NCBI GenBank assembly: GCA_963969395.1
Contig: OZ017796.1
Span: 13,828,501 to 13,892,500 of the forward strand
Reading direction: 5' to 3'
Length of the DNA stretch: 64,000 nt
Source: Pseudoscleropodium purum
Taxonomy: Eukaryota; Streptophyta; Bryopsida; Hypnales; Brachytheciaceae
In this document: positions 1 to 12,114 of the stretch, in pieces
Position numbering within the stretch: position 1 is the first letter of the stretch
How the letters are laid out: each line of letters opens with the position of its first letter
The notes under the pieces: model-generated
Databases searched by the model: none
Seen by the model: only the letters and a program-made list of their open reading frames with translations
What the model was told of the DNA's origin: nothing
Position numbers and translations under genes: made by a program

Positions 1-1540
1 TTTATTTTATTATATTGTGGCAATGTCATAGGGTACATTAGCTTATAACTTAAATGAGGTTGTTTTTTTGGTTTTTTTATCTACAAAAATCTAAAAAATA
101 TTAAATCTCTTAATGACATTCTTAGTACCATTAAGCAAATCTTTGCAAGAAAGGGTGCACAAACTTTGTTTCATGGTGTTTAAACCTATGATGTAAAAGT
201 TATTGAATTTCAAAGTTTTTATGAATTAAAAAATTGAATTAAATTATCATTTATTTTGAAAAATTCATAAGTTTTACATCGCATGTCCCTACACCAGTAC
301 ACCACAAAACAAAGTCCTTCATGTCCTTTGTGCATAATACTTTCTATTTGTGCCAATTTCATGGTATTTGAACCTACAATGGAAAGATATCGATTTAAAA
401 AATGAAATTATTGAATGAAATTATCTTTTATTTTGGAAAAAACATAGCTTTCGCATTGCATGTCCAAACACCACAAAACAAAGTCCTTGCACCCCTTTGT
501 GCATAAGAATTAGAAAATCATTTTTATTTTTATTTTGGTTGTGGCAACAACAGAAGGCACTAGTCTATATCTTAAATTAGATTATCTTCTTGTTTTTTCA
601 TATACATAGATCCAAAAAATGAATCTTTTAACTACATTCTTGGTACTGATTGGAAAGCTCTCTAAGAAGAAGGGTGCAATGGTGCACAAACTTTGTTTCA
701 TGGCATTTGGACTTACAATGTGAAAGTTATTGAATTTGAAAGATTATATAATTTAGAAATCTTAAGGAAATTATCTTTTATTTTGGAAAAACCATAACTT
801 TTACATCACATGTCCAAACACTATAAAACAAAGCAATTGCACTGTTGTGTGCATAAAACTTTCTATTTATACCAAAAATTGCAAGCTTTCACACCGCAAC
901 AAGGCCCTTATAGTCCTCCATTGTTTCATGGTGTTCTAACTAATGGTAGGAAATATATTGAATTTTGAAGTTAAAAAAAAAATGAATTAAAGAATAGAAA
1001 TAAGAAAAATAAAACATTACTTTTATTTTTATTTACACTACGGCAACAATACAAGGCACATAGTTAGTATATACCTTATATCTTAAATTAGGTTGTTTGT
1101 TTATTTTTTTTGATATGTCAAGATTTAAAAAACTATGAGTTGACCATCCACATTCTTGGTACAATTGGAAAGTTGTATTCCAATAAGAATGCATGAACTT
1201 TGTGTTATGGTATTTGGACTTGTAGTGTGGAAGTTATTGAATTTGAAAGCTTTTAAAACTAGAAAATTGAATTGAATTATTTTTTATTTTGGAAAAAGCA
1301 TAACTTTCATATCCCATGTCCAAACGCTACGAAACAAATTCCTTGTACTCCCTTGCGTATAAAGCTTTCTATTTGTATTGAGAACAAAAAATCTCGCACC
1401 ACAACAAAGCCCTTGCACTCTTTTGTGCATAAAAGATATTGAATTTCAAAATTTTTACAAATTAGAATTTTAGAACTTATTGTTACTTTTATTTTGATTG
1501 TGGCGATGGCACAAGGCGCACTAGTTTGTTACTACATTTA
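1..1540. repeat. Degenerate tandem repeat, about 500-bp unit, three copies plus
   Basis: A block of the type TTTATTTTGGTTGTGGCAAC...AAGGCAC recurs near 5, 528, 1025 and 1487. A second block (CTTGGTAC...GGTGCACAAACTTTG, then a 'catgg t.tttgga' stretch) recurs near 118, 638 and 1154. Inside each unit, GTGCACAAACTTTGTTTCATGG is partly mirrored by an inverted motif such as CAAAACAAAGTCCTTGCAC, giving internal inverted repeats. No ORF of note is present. The array continues off the left edge. Confidence 0.75.
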
Positions 1541-1900
1541 CATTCAATTTTTTATATATATTCAATAAAACTAAAGGGCCACTAATCTTTACTTTGAACT
1601 TCTTTCTATTTGTGTTTGGTTTTGTAACTCTAAAGATTAGTTGAATTAATGACTTAGATAATGACTATTCTCTACTACATACAGCCTTGAACAAGTTCAA
1701 CAAAAATTGAATAAACCTAATCCCTTTTTCAATACACCAAATAGTGACCATAAAAATAGATAAAATGTCCCTTATCCAATACTCTCTAAACCAATAAAGC
1801 TCTATCTAAAAATATTGATTGCTTGTCCTAACTTGAGTCACATACAAGCATCATGATTGCAAGTGTCCCTTTCTAATGCAATAATGTCTCTAATGTAATG
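1541..1900. other. AT-rich intergenic stretch, nothing recognised
   Basis: No ORF, no repeat seen elsewhere in the window and no structural signal were found. Confidence 0.5.
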
Positions 1901-3254
1901 TTGGTGTCGCACGTGCAATCTAGGTGTAAGTATCTTTACACACAAATACGTGGTAAGATGACACAAATTATCGTCCCAGGGAATTCCAGATGTTTTCCGA
2001 AACTCTAGTATCTAGATGATCGTTTTTTCCTCTTTCAAACACTTTCTTTCATTCTCTTTTCCAGAATCATTACTATCCAGATTCCAATCCAGGTCCGGTA
2101 TCACCCGGTTTTCTAGTTTCGTTCCTTAATAAATTGGTTTTCAATTCTTCTGTTTTACCATCAGACAGTCCGCTATTGATCTTTCAAGGAGTAGGGACTT
2201 CACCACTCTAATCTATTCACTACATAGACAAACAATCAAACAACAAACACCCAAGTACTTAAGGTGTTGTAGTACAGAAGGTAGATTCGGATCTCACAAC
2301 ATTCTGGATGGCCGATCCGGAATGTAGGTCACTCAGGACTGTGTTTACTCCTCCTTATTACAATAATAGATCTCAAGCACCCAGAACTGACAAGGAGGTA
2401 ATCTTTTTAGATATAAGACGAATCCCAAGGTTGGCAGACCTTCCGGTGAGTAGGAGTTTCCTTTGACGGTCACTAATCTCCACACATGACTGTTTCCAAT
2501 TCCAAATCTTTACTTACACCACTCTTCATTAAAAATTAGATTACCATTTTGGTAGTTCAAAAGCACCACACGTAGTTCCTTCATCATAAATCTAACATCC
2601 TTACAATAATACTCCTTCAATCCAATTCAGTTATCCGAAATCCAGATTCCTCCTCACCCATCTTTCTCACATCTCAACACTCCAAACAACAAACCAACAC
2701 AATCCGGATACACAGTTGAAGTCAGAATGTTCACCAAGTGATTCAAATTAAAGAAGGGAATGGAATACAACAAAATAATTGTTAGGATGGAATGAGAGGG
2801 CAACAAACTTGCCCGCCTTTAAAAATGAAAACCAAAACCAATGCCTAAAATTCCGGAATCTAAACATTTCCGGAATCCGGATCCATTCTGGATCCAGTTG
2901 TAATATTGCCAAAAGTCTTTGAAAATACTTGTTGGACAACTATCCGGGTTCCGGGTTCCGGTTAGGACGGAAAGTGTGAATGTCTTCCTTAACCACTTTA
3001 TCTCAATTAAGAGATCCTATGATTTGCTAATCCATACTTCTAGTAATTTTTTTGTTTCTAACCGGTAGAATCAAAAAAATATACTGAGAATGAATTTCTT
3101 ACTTCACATTCTATTTGAAATAATTAAAATTTGTTTCTCTAGGTTCCGACAATTGGAATGGTTCCAACTCTATTACTTTAGAGAGGTTCTAGGCTTGTAT
3201 CCCTAAATATTTCATATCCACTCTAAACCCTAACCAGTGACACACTGACACCAA
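1901..3254. mobile_element. Possible old mobile element (solo LTR or TIR element) bounded by TTGGTGTC/GACACCAA
   Basis: An 8-bp inverted repeat, TTGGTGTC (1901-1908) and GACACCAA (3247-3254), bounds a stretch whose composition differs from its flanks and which contains many CCGGAT/ATCCGG words (about 2080-2960). The left end could be read as TG and the right as CA, as in an LTR. I found no matching target-site duplication and no coding domain. The only ORF, of 63 codons on the minus strand, is unconvincing. Confidence 0.3.
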
Positions 3255-5759
3255 AAGATGAGCACAGCAATAGGTACGCTACCGCAAGGTCTTAGGTGAA
3301 TTTGCCCCAAAGAAGCACCAAAAAAGTACCCTAAATCCCTCCCTGCTCCGTGTCTGCATTCTCCGGCGGCAGGTTAGGGTTAAGGGTTTAGGGTTTCATT
3401 CGATCACTCCACTTCTTGAGCGCTGTGATAGAAAATCGGCTACGACGACGCTGAGTGGGCGTGCAATTTGTCTAGTACAGTCGGTTTTGGGCCGACCTAA
3501 TACACATCCATAGTCCATACAGATTGAAGTCAACTTTGCATACGTGAATTAAAATTTACAAGCTCATGCTCCGGAATCAGACTACGCCCATGCGCGTGTC
3601 AAGGAATTTGAATCGCCCATGGTCGTGGACATTCATGTCGCATACTTTGCAGAGTACCGACTACCCAACGCCGCAACGGCAACCACGTTCCTCGTGCAAA
3701 GCAACTGTTTGAAATAACATCAAATAACCTCCAGAGAAAGTAAAAAACGTGGATACTTTTTCAATCGTCAGATCGCGACTTTACTGTTCTTGGAATAGCA
3801 TGTGATTCATAGGGATTTCGCACTAGAGTCACATCCTGCCATTGCCACGTTTGAACAAAGCTCCACCTGTTTCTCCCATCCCGACTCATGCATGGGGAGA
3901 AAGAATTTCACAGAAAGTTCATGTTGAATTACACAGCACCATTTGGGTGCCCAAATCCGAGCAGTTGACAACAGCCGCCCTCAAGTGTGACTGTACCCCT
4001 ACCTTACTTCGAGTGACAAATTCAACTGGAACGCACAAGCTAGTGAAAACTCTGAAGATGCGTACCACAAGGGAACCAAGGTCCACTTAAAAGTTTCCAG
4101 GAAGCCCAGCGTCTTGTTTTCACCTACGAAATATATTTATATACTCTGTGCAAGTGCAAATGGAATTTTCCAGTGACTTTTTGAGTAAGCTTAGACTTCG
4201 TTACCATTCCCAGTTCCAACTTCCAACGTCTAAATTTGTCTACAGATCGGTTGACTCACTAACCATTGCAGTAAATTGCAGCAGGCGATTCCAGACGATA
4301 CATACTGGATAGGAATCATCATAGGTGCAGCGCACCAATGATTGGTGCGATGCTACGATATTGGAAATTTGTGAAGGGCTCGTGTCCTCATTTGCTTGCA
4401 CTCGAAGCAATCACACAAAAGCATGGAATTTGTTTGTCTTCAGTTGTCATTTGTATTTGGCAACCATAATGGACAAACAATGAATAAAGCGCAGTGAAGG
4501 TGGCCCTTGGAGAAAGCGCCTTCTCATTTATATTTGTACAAGGAGACCTCTTCAGAGTGGCCCAGTCTGAAACGAACGACATTCTGGAATAACTATCCTG
4601 CACACTTGTCAAACTATCATTGGCTTTGAAGTTTTCTTGGTGGATTAAAGGGAGCAGGGTTTTCACATCTTTAAGATAAACCAGAAGGCAGAAAGGAGCG
4701 CATGTGCAAGGGAATGCAAGGGAGGACATGTGGAAGGGTTTGAAATGTAAGGGGCTAAGCTAAAGAAAATATCATTCAATGAAGATCCTGTTGCACTCAA
4801 TCAATTAATTATCCTCGTGATGAATAAGCTGTGAAGAATGACCGAGACATTATTAAGCTACAAGCTGAAGTTACTGGGAGTTTTATATAAAGCCAGATTC
4901 TTCGACGCCTCAGTGAATGAAATTTCAATTCCACCACTGATGAGATTCTGTGCAAAGGTTTCGAGTGGAGCCTTCTGCAAGAGAATCATACGAAGGGAAT
5001 CAATGCAGTTGGTCGATTACAACTCGATAGTGCTTCAATGGTACTCCCGTAGCCTGACGCCGCTCATAATTCTGTCGCCATTTTTGTGAACAGCGAGCTT
5101 GTCTTATCTGCAACAGAGATGAAAACCCACCGTGTGTTTACATGGCCGGCCCAAGGAGCTTATCCAGGACTGATATATAAAACAGTCTCAATACAGTGAT
5201 TACAGTCAGTCAGTGGTAGTGTCGATATCCGAGGCATTATCAGTGAGGAACGTTTTCGAGAATACAGCAGGAAACCTGATTCCAAAGCACACGCACAAAT
5301 GATTACATTTCCAATTATAGGAACTCGTCAGAAGCTGGATATAAATAATGGTAAGCGATGATAGACTTGAATAATTGGCAGAAACCAAGTCGCAGTTTTA
5401 TCTGACAAAAAGTATATGGGGAAGCGTTCCCCTCCTCAGATGTATGAGGATCCGAGTTTCATCTGTAGTATGAGAAAGTACAGCATTCGAATGATCAAAT
5501 TGTAGCTTGTCCTATTCACCTAGCTAGCTATACTCTAAATGTAGTGATCGATCGATCGAGAGCTTAAGAAGGTGCAAGCTCTCCACGGGTGTTCCCTATT
5601 CTCCAAAATTATGAAGTTCTGCAAGTCTCGAGAGCATGACTCACTGCACTAGCTAGCTAGATATACAAAGTAATGTACACATAACATGGTCAACTTGCCC
5701 CCAAATTAAAACCAATTAAGTTGTTTTAAAAAGTGCTGGTTAACTGAATTCTCCCTTAG
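3255..5759. other. GC-richer non-coding region 3' of NRL gene 1, with a telo-box-like cluster
   Basis: The region is less AT-rich than the intergenic DNA to its left and forms the downstream part of the gene 1 island; it probably includes that gene's 3' UTR just below 5760. A run of TTAGGG/TTTAGGG words at 3373-3398 resembles the telo-box found near transcription starts of plant housekeeping genes, and could mark a plus-strand promoter. The ORFs seen (48 aa at 3566, 82 aa at 3842, 113 aa minus at 4388, 83 aa at 4838) resemble nothing I recognise and look random. A GATC-rich palindromic run lies near 5547-5560. Confidence 0.4.
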
Positions 5760-8700
5760 CTATGCAGTGGTGTGCCGAAGCTGCTGCTTCATCGTCATCA
5801 CTTCTGTAGGTGTGGGCACTACTTCAGGGCTGATGGAGTCACGAGAGGACTCGGAGCTGGAGAAGCCTCGGCTGGCAAACAGCTTATTGAACAGCTTCTC
5901 GGGTTTGAAAGCAGACAACACACTTTTGGCTTTCATGTGTTTGCTGGTGGCATCCTGTTGCATGGAAGTTCGTTCTCGCTCGGCCTCAGCAATCCGCACT
6001 TTGATGCTGGCAAGGTCTCCTTTCAAAGCAGTGAAGTCTTGGTGCACGGTCTCCCAGTTTTCGTCTCGGGTGGAGCTCAGCTGCATGCTGTGGTTGTTGC
6101 CGTTGGTGGCTTCGGGTAAGTTGATTTCTTCCCCGTAATCAGTCTGCTGGAGGTTCCCATGTGGATCACTGAGAAGGAGACCACCGTTCACCGCTGTACG
6201 CACTTGCTCAAAGAATAAGACCTGAAACGGTAGGGAGACATTTCTGGGAGTCAGCCATGGCCAAGACGACATACCGGTGGCTAAATTTCTTCTCCAAATT
6301 AATGAATCTTAACATTACATACTCTCGGACTTGAAGACAACTAATATTCGACATACACCCGGCAGCTACGTACAATAGGAATTACGAGAATAAGACCTGC
6401 GACGTTAGGGAGACATCCATTTTCTGTGAGAGCCATACCCAAGACGACATATTGGGTGCTAATTAAATTTTTACTCCAAATTAAAGGGTTTATGGAATGG
6501 TGACACTACATACACCCAGTCTTGATGACAATTAAGCTTTGACATACACCCGGCAGCTAGAATAGGAATTACTACAATCTCTGGTTCAATCGGAAAAAGC
6601 TCACGACGAAGAGTTCAGCGCAGTAAATAATTTTCATTCTCTTTAAAATGTGCTAAAGGCAATAGCTTACCCAAAAATTAAAGCATATGGTTAGGTCGGA
6701 ATGTAAACTCAGAGGATCCGAAGATCGTGGAAGAACGGCAACGTGCAGTAACTGGGACTCCATACATTACAACTTCAAATTCCAAAGCCAGAAAAGCATT
6801 AATATTCATCACGCTGACCTGAACCACAACTCGCAGTGGGAGGCGATCATTTTGGGCAGCATGCATGCAAGCATCCATGGATAACTTCTTACAGTCCATC
6901 AATCTGCAAATTTTCTTCCGCTCGCTCTTCGTTAGTTGTGGATGTTCCTGCAGGACGAATTCCAACTCCAGTATCAGAAATTATCAATTTCTCACGAAGA
7001 AAGGTATCACTAAAGCTAGCTAGCATTGCAAACAGTCTACTGAATCCTCAAGTCTAGGGCTTAGGGTCTTAACACAGAAGGGACCTCGGGTACGGTGCAA
7101 ACCTTGAGGTACATATCAATAGCGCGATAGAGCCCATCATGGACAGGGCGAGCAAAATCAGGGGCAGACTCCGCCAACTGGATGAATTTCGCAAGCGGCA
7201 TGTTCGCATCCCTTGCAACCTCTGCCAAATATCTGTCCATAAGCTTCGCTACTTTCAGTTGAGAATTATGAGTAGCCGCCGTCATCCTGTGCTCCACAGC
7301 ATGAGTATCCATAGCAATTTCTGTCAAGAGAGTCGTCTTCTGCTCGTCTGGCTGTGGAATTTGGAACTGTGTCATGTAATGCTCCAGGATGCGAATCATC
7401 AAGTCCACATCACACTCGGTATCACTTGAGAATGCCATGGCAGGGATCATGAGATCGTGAACTGAGGCTTCTTCCAACTGCAAACCCACACGTCTCGCAA
7501 GCTCCAGCTTGGTGGAATTTGAGGCGTCCAGGAAAGGAGCTGCCTTGAGCAACCGGAGCAAGAAGCTGCACGAGCATGAGCCTTTCTCAGAGGGCAGGAG
7601 ACTGACAATGGTCTCCAGTACATTCCTATCCTTTTCTGAAATCTCCGTGAGCTTGTTGCATGAGGAGTCCTCAACACTTGAAATGAGTGTGCTTTCTCGA
7701 GAGGATAGAGGCTCTTGCAATAAGTCCGGGAAATACTTGAGCGTGTAGATTCGAATGGACTCACCCACCAACTCTTGGGGTGCTCCTTTGGCTTTAATGG
7801 CTTGGATCACTCTTCTGTATAGATCAATGTCGAGCTCACTGATGTCTTCCAGCCACCAGTCCCTGGGAACAAGCAGCATTCGGCGACTACTCCAAGCAGC
7901 TGGACTGCTGCGCTCTATGCTTGAAGCTCGCTGGGATCGGGATGCAGTGTGTGGTCTTGGATAGGTGAAAGACCAGTCTACTTCAGCGGGATCCACAATG
8001 GTTTTTGATGCAATGGATTCAATGCATCGGCCGATGATCTATTAGGAATTACAATCACAAGTTAACTCGTCAGGTCCTACATACATACCTTCATACATAC
8101 TTACCCCAGAACAGTTTTAACAAATTCAATAAAGAGCTTGAACGATAAGCATATTAATCTACTTGCAAATTTTATGACTAGCACAGGAATGATCTTGCCC
8201 ATAAACATATCAGGAGTGGTTGAATGAGGGCATAGCTACCTTGACTAGAGCATCAAATGAGAGAACAACAGCAGAGGTTACAAAAGCTTCGTGCTTAGGA
8301 TTTGAAGATCCTGTGAGAGGTATATCTGATAGTGCTGAAGTGAAATTTCGAAACCATATTTATGTGGTTCTCATTCGTAAGACCATGGTGTTAAAGAAGA
8401 AGGCAAGGGCTCTGAGATGGGCAAGTAAGCTCAGTATGAGTTATAGAGTAACCTTGAGATCTTCGGCCCATGGCATGTGGACTTTACTGGTCCGAAGGCA
8501 AATGATCGCATCTTTCCATCCCCGAAGAATGGAAGAGTCCAAAAAGACTTCCAGCTTGAAGATGAGATTGCTCTTCTCAATCGTTTCGGTCATCTGCAGA
8601 AACTCCGCGCCACACCTCACCTCGCCCACGTTGTGTGGGCTTAAGGTGATGGTGATGCCATAACAATACTTGGCACACATCTCGAAACAGCCGATTCCTC

Positions 8701-9514
8701 CCGGAAAGTCATGGACGGGCACCTCTTCGCTTTGCGCCTCCTGGGCTTCTGCAATGAGTTTGTTGAGGCGGCCCCATTTCGCCAGCAGAGGGAACTTACA
8801 AGAGTCAACAGGAGACACGTTCACAACGTCAGATAATGAAACAGATATGTCTCAGAAACAGATCATTAATGAATCAATTAATTACTAGCCTCAAAGAATA
8901 ATCGTGAAACCTAATCTACCGAATGAAAGATGTTAACTGAGTCGCTGTAGAGCGTATTGATTCAAGTAATTTTCAATGCAGGATAGCAATGCTACTTCAA
9001 CTACTGGTTTGTATGAGATGCACTCGGAAAGTACCTTGTGAAGATGGAATCTGTGACCATTAACATTAAAAGTTATGTCACTCGGCAGGTCTGAAGTCAC
9101 CGAACTGCACCGCAAAGAAACTCCAACATCAAATTCCCACTAAAATTGAGGGTTACATCAACATGGACCTCAAACACGTCAAGAACTAAAGTGGTATATC
9201 CGCCCAGATACTATCAAGTCCTGCCTTGCGGAAAGGAGCAGGCCTGGGTATCTTCCTTGGTATCGTTCTCTTGAAAAATTAAAATAGATATTTCTTAGCC
9301 AAGCCATTTGCAGAAGATTAGGACAGGTTTAGATCGAAAATGTATTGATGCAATCGTACCACACAAGATATCGAAAAGCAAGTTTGTCCCTCCATCCATT
9401 CGTCAAACATAATTCAGGCTACTCTATATAATTGAGCTTCAGAAGTATTACTTACGTGGAATTGTCGCAAACATTGAAGGTGTCCACCTTCGATCCCAAC
9501 TTCATGAACTTCAT
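5760..9514 (-). CDS. NPH3/RPT2-like (NRL) BTB/POZ-NPH3 protein, gene 1, six exons
   Basis: Coding exons on the minus strand are 9514-9456, 9104-9035, 8794-8453, 8038-7103, 6947-6819 and 6221-5760 (TAG stop), giving 665 aa; all five introns are GT-AG. The start is the ATG of [13 protein letters not shown], matching the N-terminus usual in NPY-type NRL proteins; a second ATG lies three codons in. The BTB/POZ domain spans about residues 27-135 ([29 protein letters not shown]). The NPH3 domain starts near PRDWW (215-219) and runs through [24 protein letters not shown] and VLFFEQVR (to about 520). A short coiled coil follows HQDF (572-600). The family acts as CUL3 E3-ligase adaptors and membrane scaffolds in phototropism and polar auxin transport; this member's role is inferred. 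The exon 1-2 junction splits a codon (AC|T) and all later junctions are phase 0. The tail ends RHTTA instead of the usual RxS-type tail. The NPY/At1g67900-like assignment is tentative, but family membership is secure. Confidence 0.93.
6213..6567 (-). repeat. Tandem duplication (offset about 175 bp) covering the exon 6 splice acceptor of NRL gene 1
   Basis: Plus-strand segments 6213-6387 and 6388-about 6567 are clearly similar. Both begin GAATAAGACCTG, share GGGAGACAT, CAAGACGACATA, CTCCAAATTAA and GACATACACCCGGCAGCTA, and end ATAGGAATTAC. The first copy holds the true 3' splice site and the first 9 bases of exon 6. The second copy lies wholly inside intron 5 and keeps an intact-looking acceptor (GCAG at 6400-6397). 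Confidence 0.85.
6382..6400 (-). promoter_or_regulatory. Candidate decoy 3' splice site in intron 5 of NRL gene 1
   Basis: Read on the minus strand, GCAG at 6400-6397 is followed by GTC TTA TTC TCG TAA. Joined in phase 0 to exon 5, it would add four residues (VLFS) after residue 512 and then stop, removing the coiled coil and C-terminal tail. Whether it is used is unknown; its pyrimidine tract is interrupted, as is that of the true site. Confidence 0.45.
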
Positions 9515-12090
9515 GGTTGCAATCTGGAGCTTAACCCTGCCCTGTATTATGCATCCTAACTACGAATCCCTACAAACCTTAAGTAAAAGCCCCACTACAA
9601 ACCTTGCCAGTTCTACCTAAGATCGCCAACAGGACGCTTAGCATAGCATAACCGTCCTGGCCGCCTCGTGGCCATGAATGCCCCTTCGAGGAATTTGTAA
9701 GAGAAATTTTGAGCCGGCAACCGAGTTACACCTAATTGAGACTAAGCAGACTCACTTGCGAATATTGTACACTCTCACCCTACATACAGCCCATTCTAAA
9801 CATATTTTAAGTCCGAAACTAAGACTGAAGCTTATAGCAAAAGCCCCTGAAGGTAGATTCCAAGGAGGTGAGCCCTGTGATATTGAGACGTGAGGCAAAA
9901 TGAGGACCTGCTACTATCCAGGATGGAACTCTTAGACTTTCTACAGGAAAGTGAAGAATGAACGGTGTTGAAGCTTGGTCCAAGCCTCTTTCAATCTAAC
10001 GGAGCTGCCGAGACAGCGCCATAAAACATTGTCGACGTAGCCTTCGAAATTGCCACTTACAGAAAACCACCACTCCTCTCTCATAATTCTTGCACGCAAA
10101 TTGCCCACAGTATTCGACCCACAGGTTCTCTCAGCCAGGCACCTACATAATGAACAGCATAACATGTAAGTGCTGAATAACAATGCGGACCACAAGAGCT
10201 AGAGATCTTATTGAGAAATGCAAGCGATTGCGTACAGCGTCTTCCTCTAAAAAACACGCAAAAGCCTGGCTCAGACACTCGGTCTAAAATCACAGGCCTC
10301 ACGTACTGCTTTCAATACGACACATGGATTCTTCCCAGCGTATCTTTCCTGGCATATCCAGCCGGTGGTGTAAAATAGGAGACATGATATAGAACGATGT
10401 ACAAACAGAGCTAGTTAGATAGGATTCCCCAAGTGGATCTACTCACCAGAAAATGTGGTAAAGATCTGAATATCCTTTCCCGTTGTCACCAACATGGCCC
10501 AATGATGCCCCAAATCCTTATCACAAAGTTTGAAGTAACTCCACCACGTGATAGCCTCCAGGTTTTCCTACACACAAGTACAATCAAAATTCCGAAGTAA
10601 GAACTCTAATTTTGTGAAGGAAAATACGAACTCTCAAGCCAAAAGTGGGAGTGTAGTACTTATAACGAACGGACTGTCCAGAGCAGGGGCAACCAGTTAA
10701 GCAAACACGGCTTACTGTGAGTCCCAGAAGTGTTTAATGGAACGTCCCATTCATTGTAAAGGATACACACAAGGCAACTCACTACCCCTGACACTAGTAC
10801 ATCCCATTTTTTCCAGAACGGAAGGATACAGTATCCTGATTTCCCATCTAGCTCGTTTCGAGTACAATCAACCAATTATACTCGTTGTCAGTGAGACGAC
10901 AGAGCTAATTAAACGATTTGAAATCTCAATCAATCTCCTGCATATACGTGACTCTGTAAGCGCAGCAGGAGGTGGAGGACCAATTAATTAATGACACTGA
11001 AAGGCACCTAATCACGACCCCCACAAGGTGACAAGGACGAAAGCTAGCTTCTCCAAGACCTGTTTCACTCTGAAGAAGGAAGCGCGACAAAGCTTCCTCA
11101 GCTTGAAAGGTGGAAAGTGAGGTTGTCTAAACAAGACAGAGACAACTGAGCTCACACGCATCGTTCAGTGACTTGGCAAGTCAGATGATACTCTTGACTT
11201 TCTTCAATAAATTAATGACTACCTTTTCCCACCAAAAAAGTTCAGACAACCTTTCCTCAAGCTTACACTGGATATCTTTCTAGCGGCAGATCTGTAAGAC
11301 GTGGAGGATCATATTCGGTCAGTGACTGAGGACGTCTACTGTGCAATTAAACTGAATCTCTTGAAGGATGCACTCTTGGATTGTTGGATTCTTATAAAAG
11401 AAGGTCAAGCGGCATAGCCGGCGTACTTGCACTATTCGTGCTCTCGCGGGATTCTTTGGATCAATCGAGAATAGACGGGTAAAGAGGGGGGAAAACTACA
11501 AGTATATATTTTGCGGTTGATAACAATCTAGGTAAGGCCGTACTTCAGGCCTGATCCGACCTGCAAACTAAAAATGCGACAATTATGGCAAAATGCAACC
11601 CGAATGTTGCATTGCCGAATCAGAACCGAATTTCGCCGAGTGGGGATTCGAGGCTTCTTTCTCACAGAAATATCCTATGTTACGATAGAGCAATCGGGTG
11701 GTCACACGGGTGGCATTGAAAACCAGTGTCTTCGAACCCTCAGTTTAACATTCCAGGGAAACATTCTATTGATTCAATTTCAAGAATTGCTCCTCTCAGA
11801 AGGTCGTGTCATTGAAGCTTCGAATAAATGACAGTCCCTCTGCAACTCTCTTTGCGCCTACTTCCCTAAGCAAGCACAAAGCGTATGCCTTAGTTTCATT
11901 CTCCAGCAAAAATTCAGGTACCTTAGCTTGGAAGGCCAGAAACTAAATCTGTCAATGTTCACCGAGTTTCAGTCTCGCTCCCCCAACCAAAGTGGCCGTT
12001 TGCAATCCTCCTTCTCTGAAACCGGTCCCAGTTCCCTGCAGGCAAAGAAACACTGACTAGGCTAAGCTATGGTGTAACCAACGAGGCCGA

Positions 12091-12114
12091 GAGTAGGAGT
12101 AGGAGTAGGAGTAG
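12091..12114. repeat. Hexanucleotide repeat (GAGTAG)n
   Basis: About four tandem copies of GAGTAG in the upstream region of NRL gene 1. Confidence 0.85.

Noticed and set aside
5767..6138. Plus-strand ORFs of 123 and 115 codons over exon 6 of gene 1
   Set aside because: They are antisense shadows of a confirmed NRL exon.
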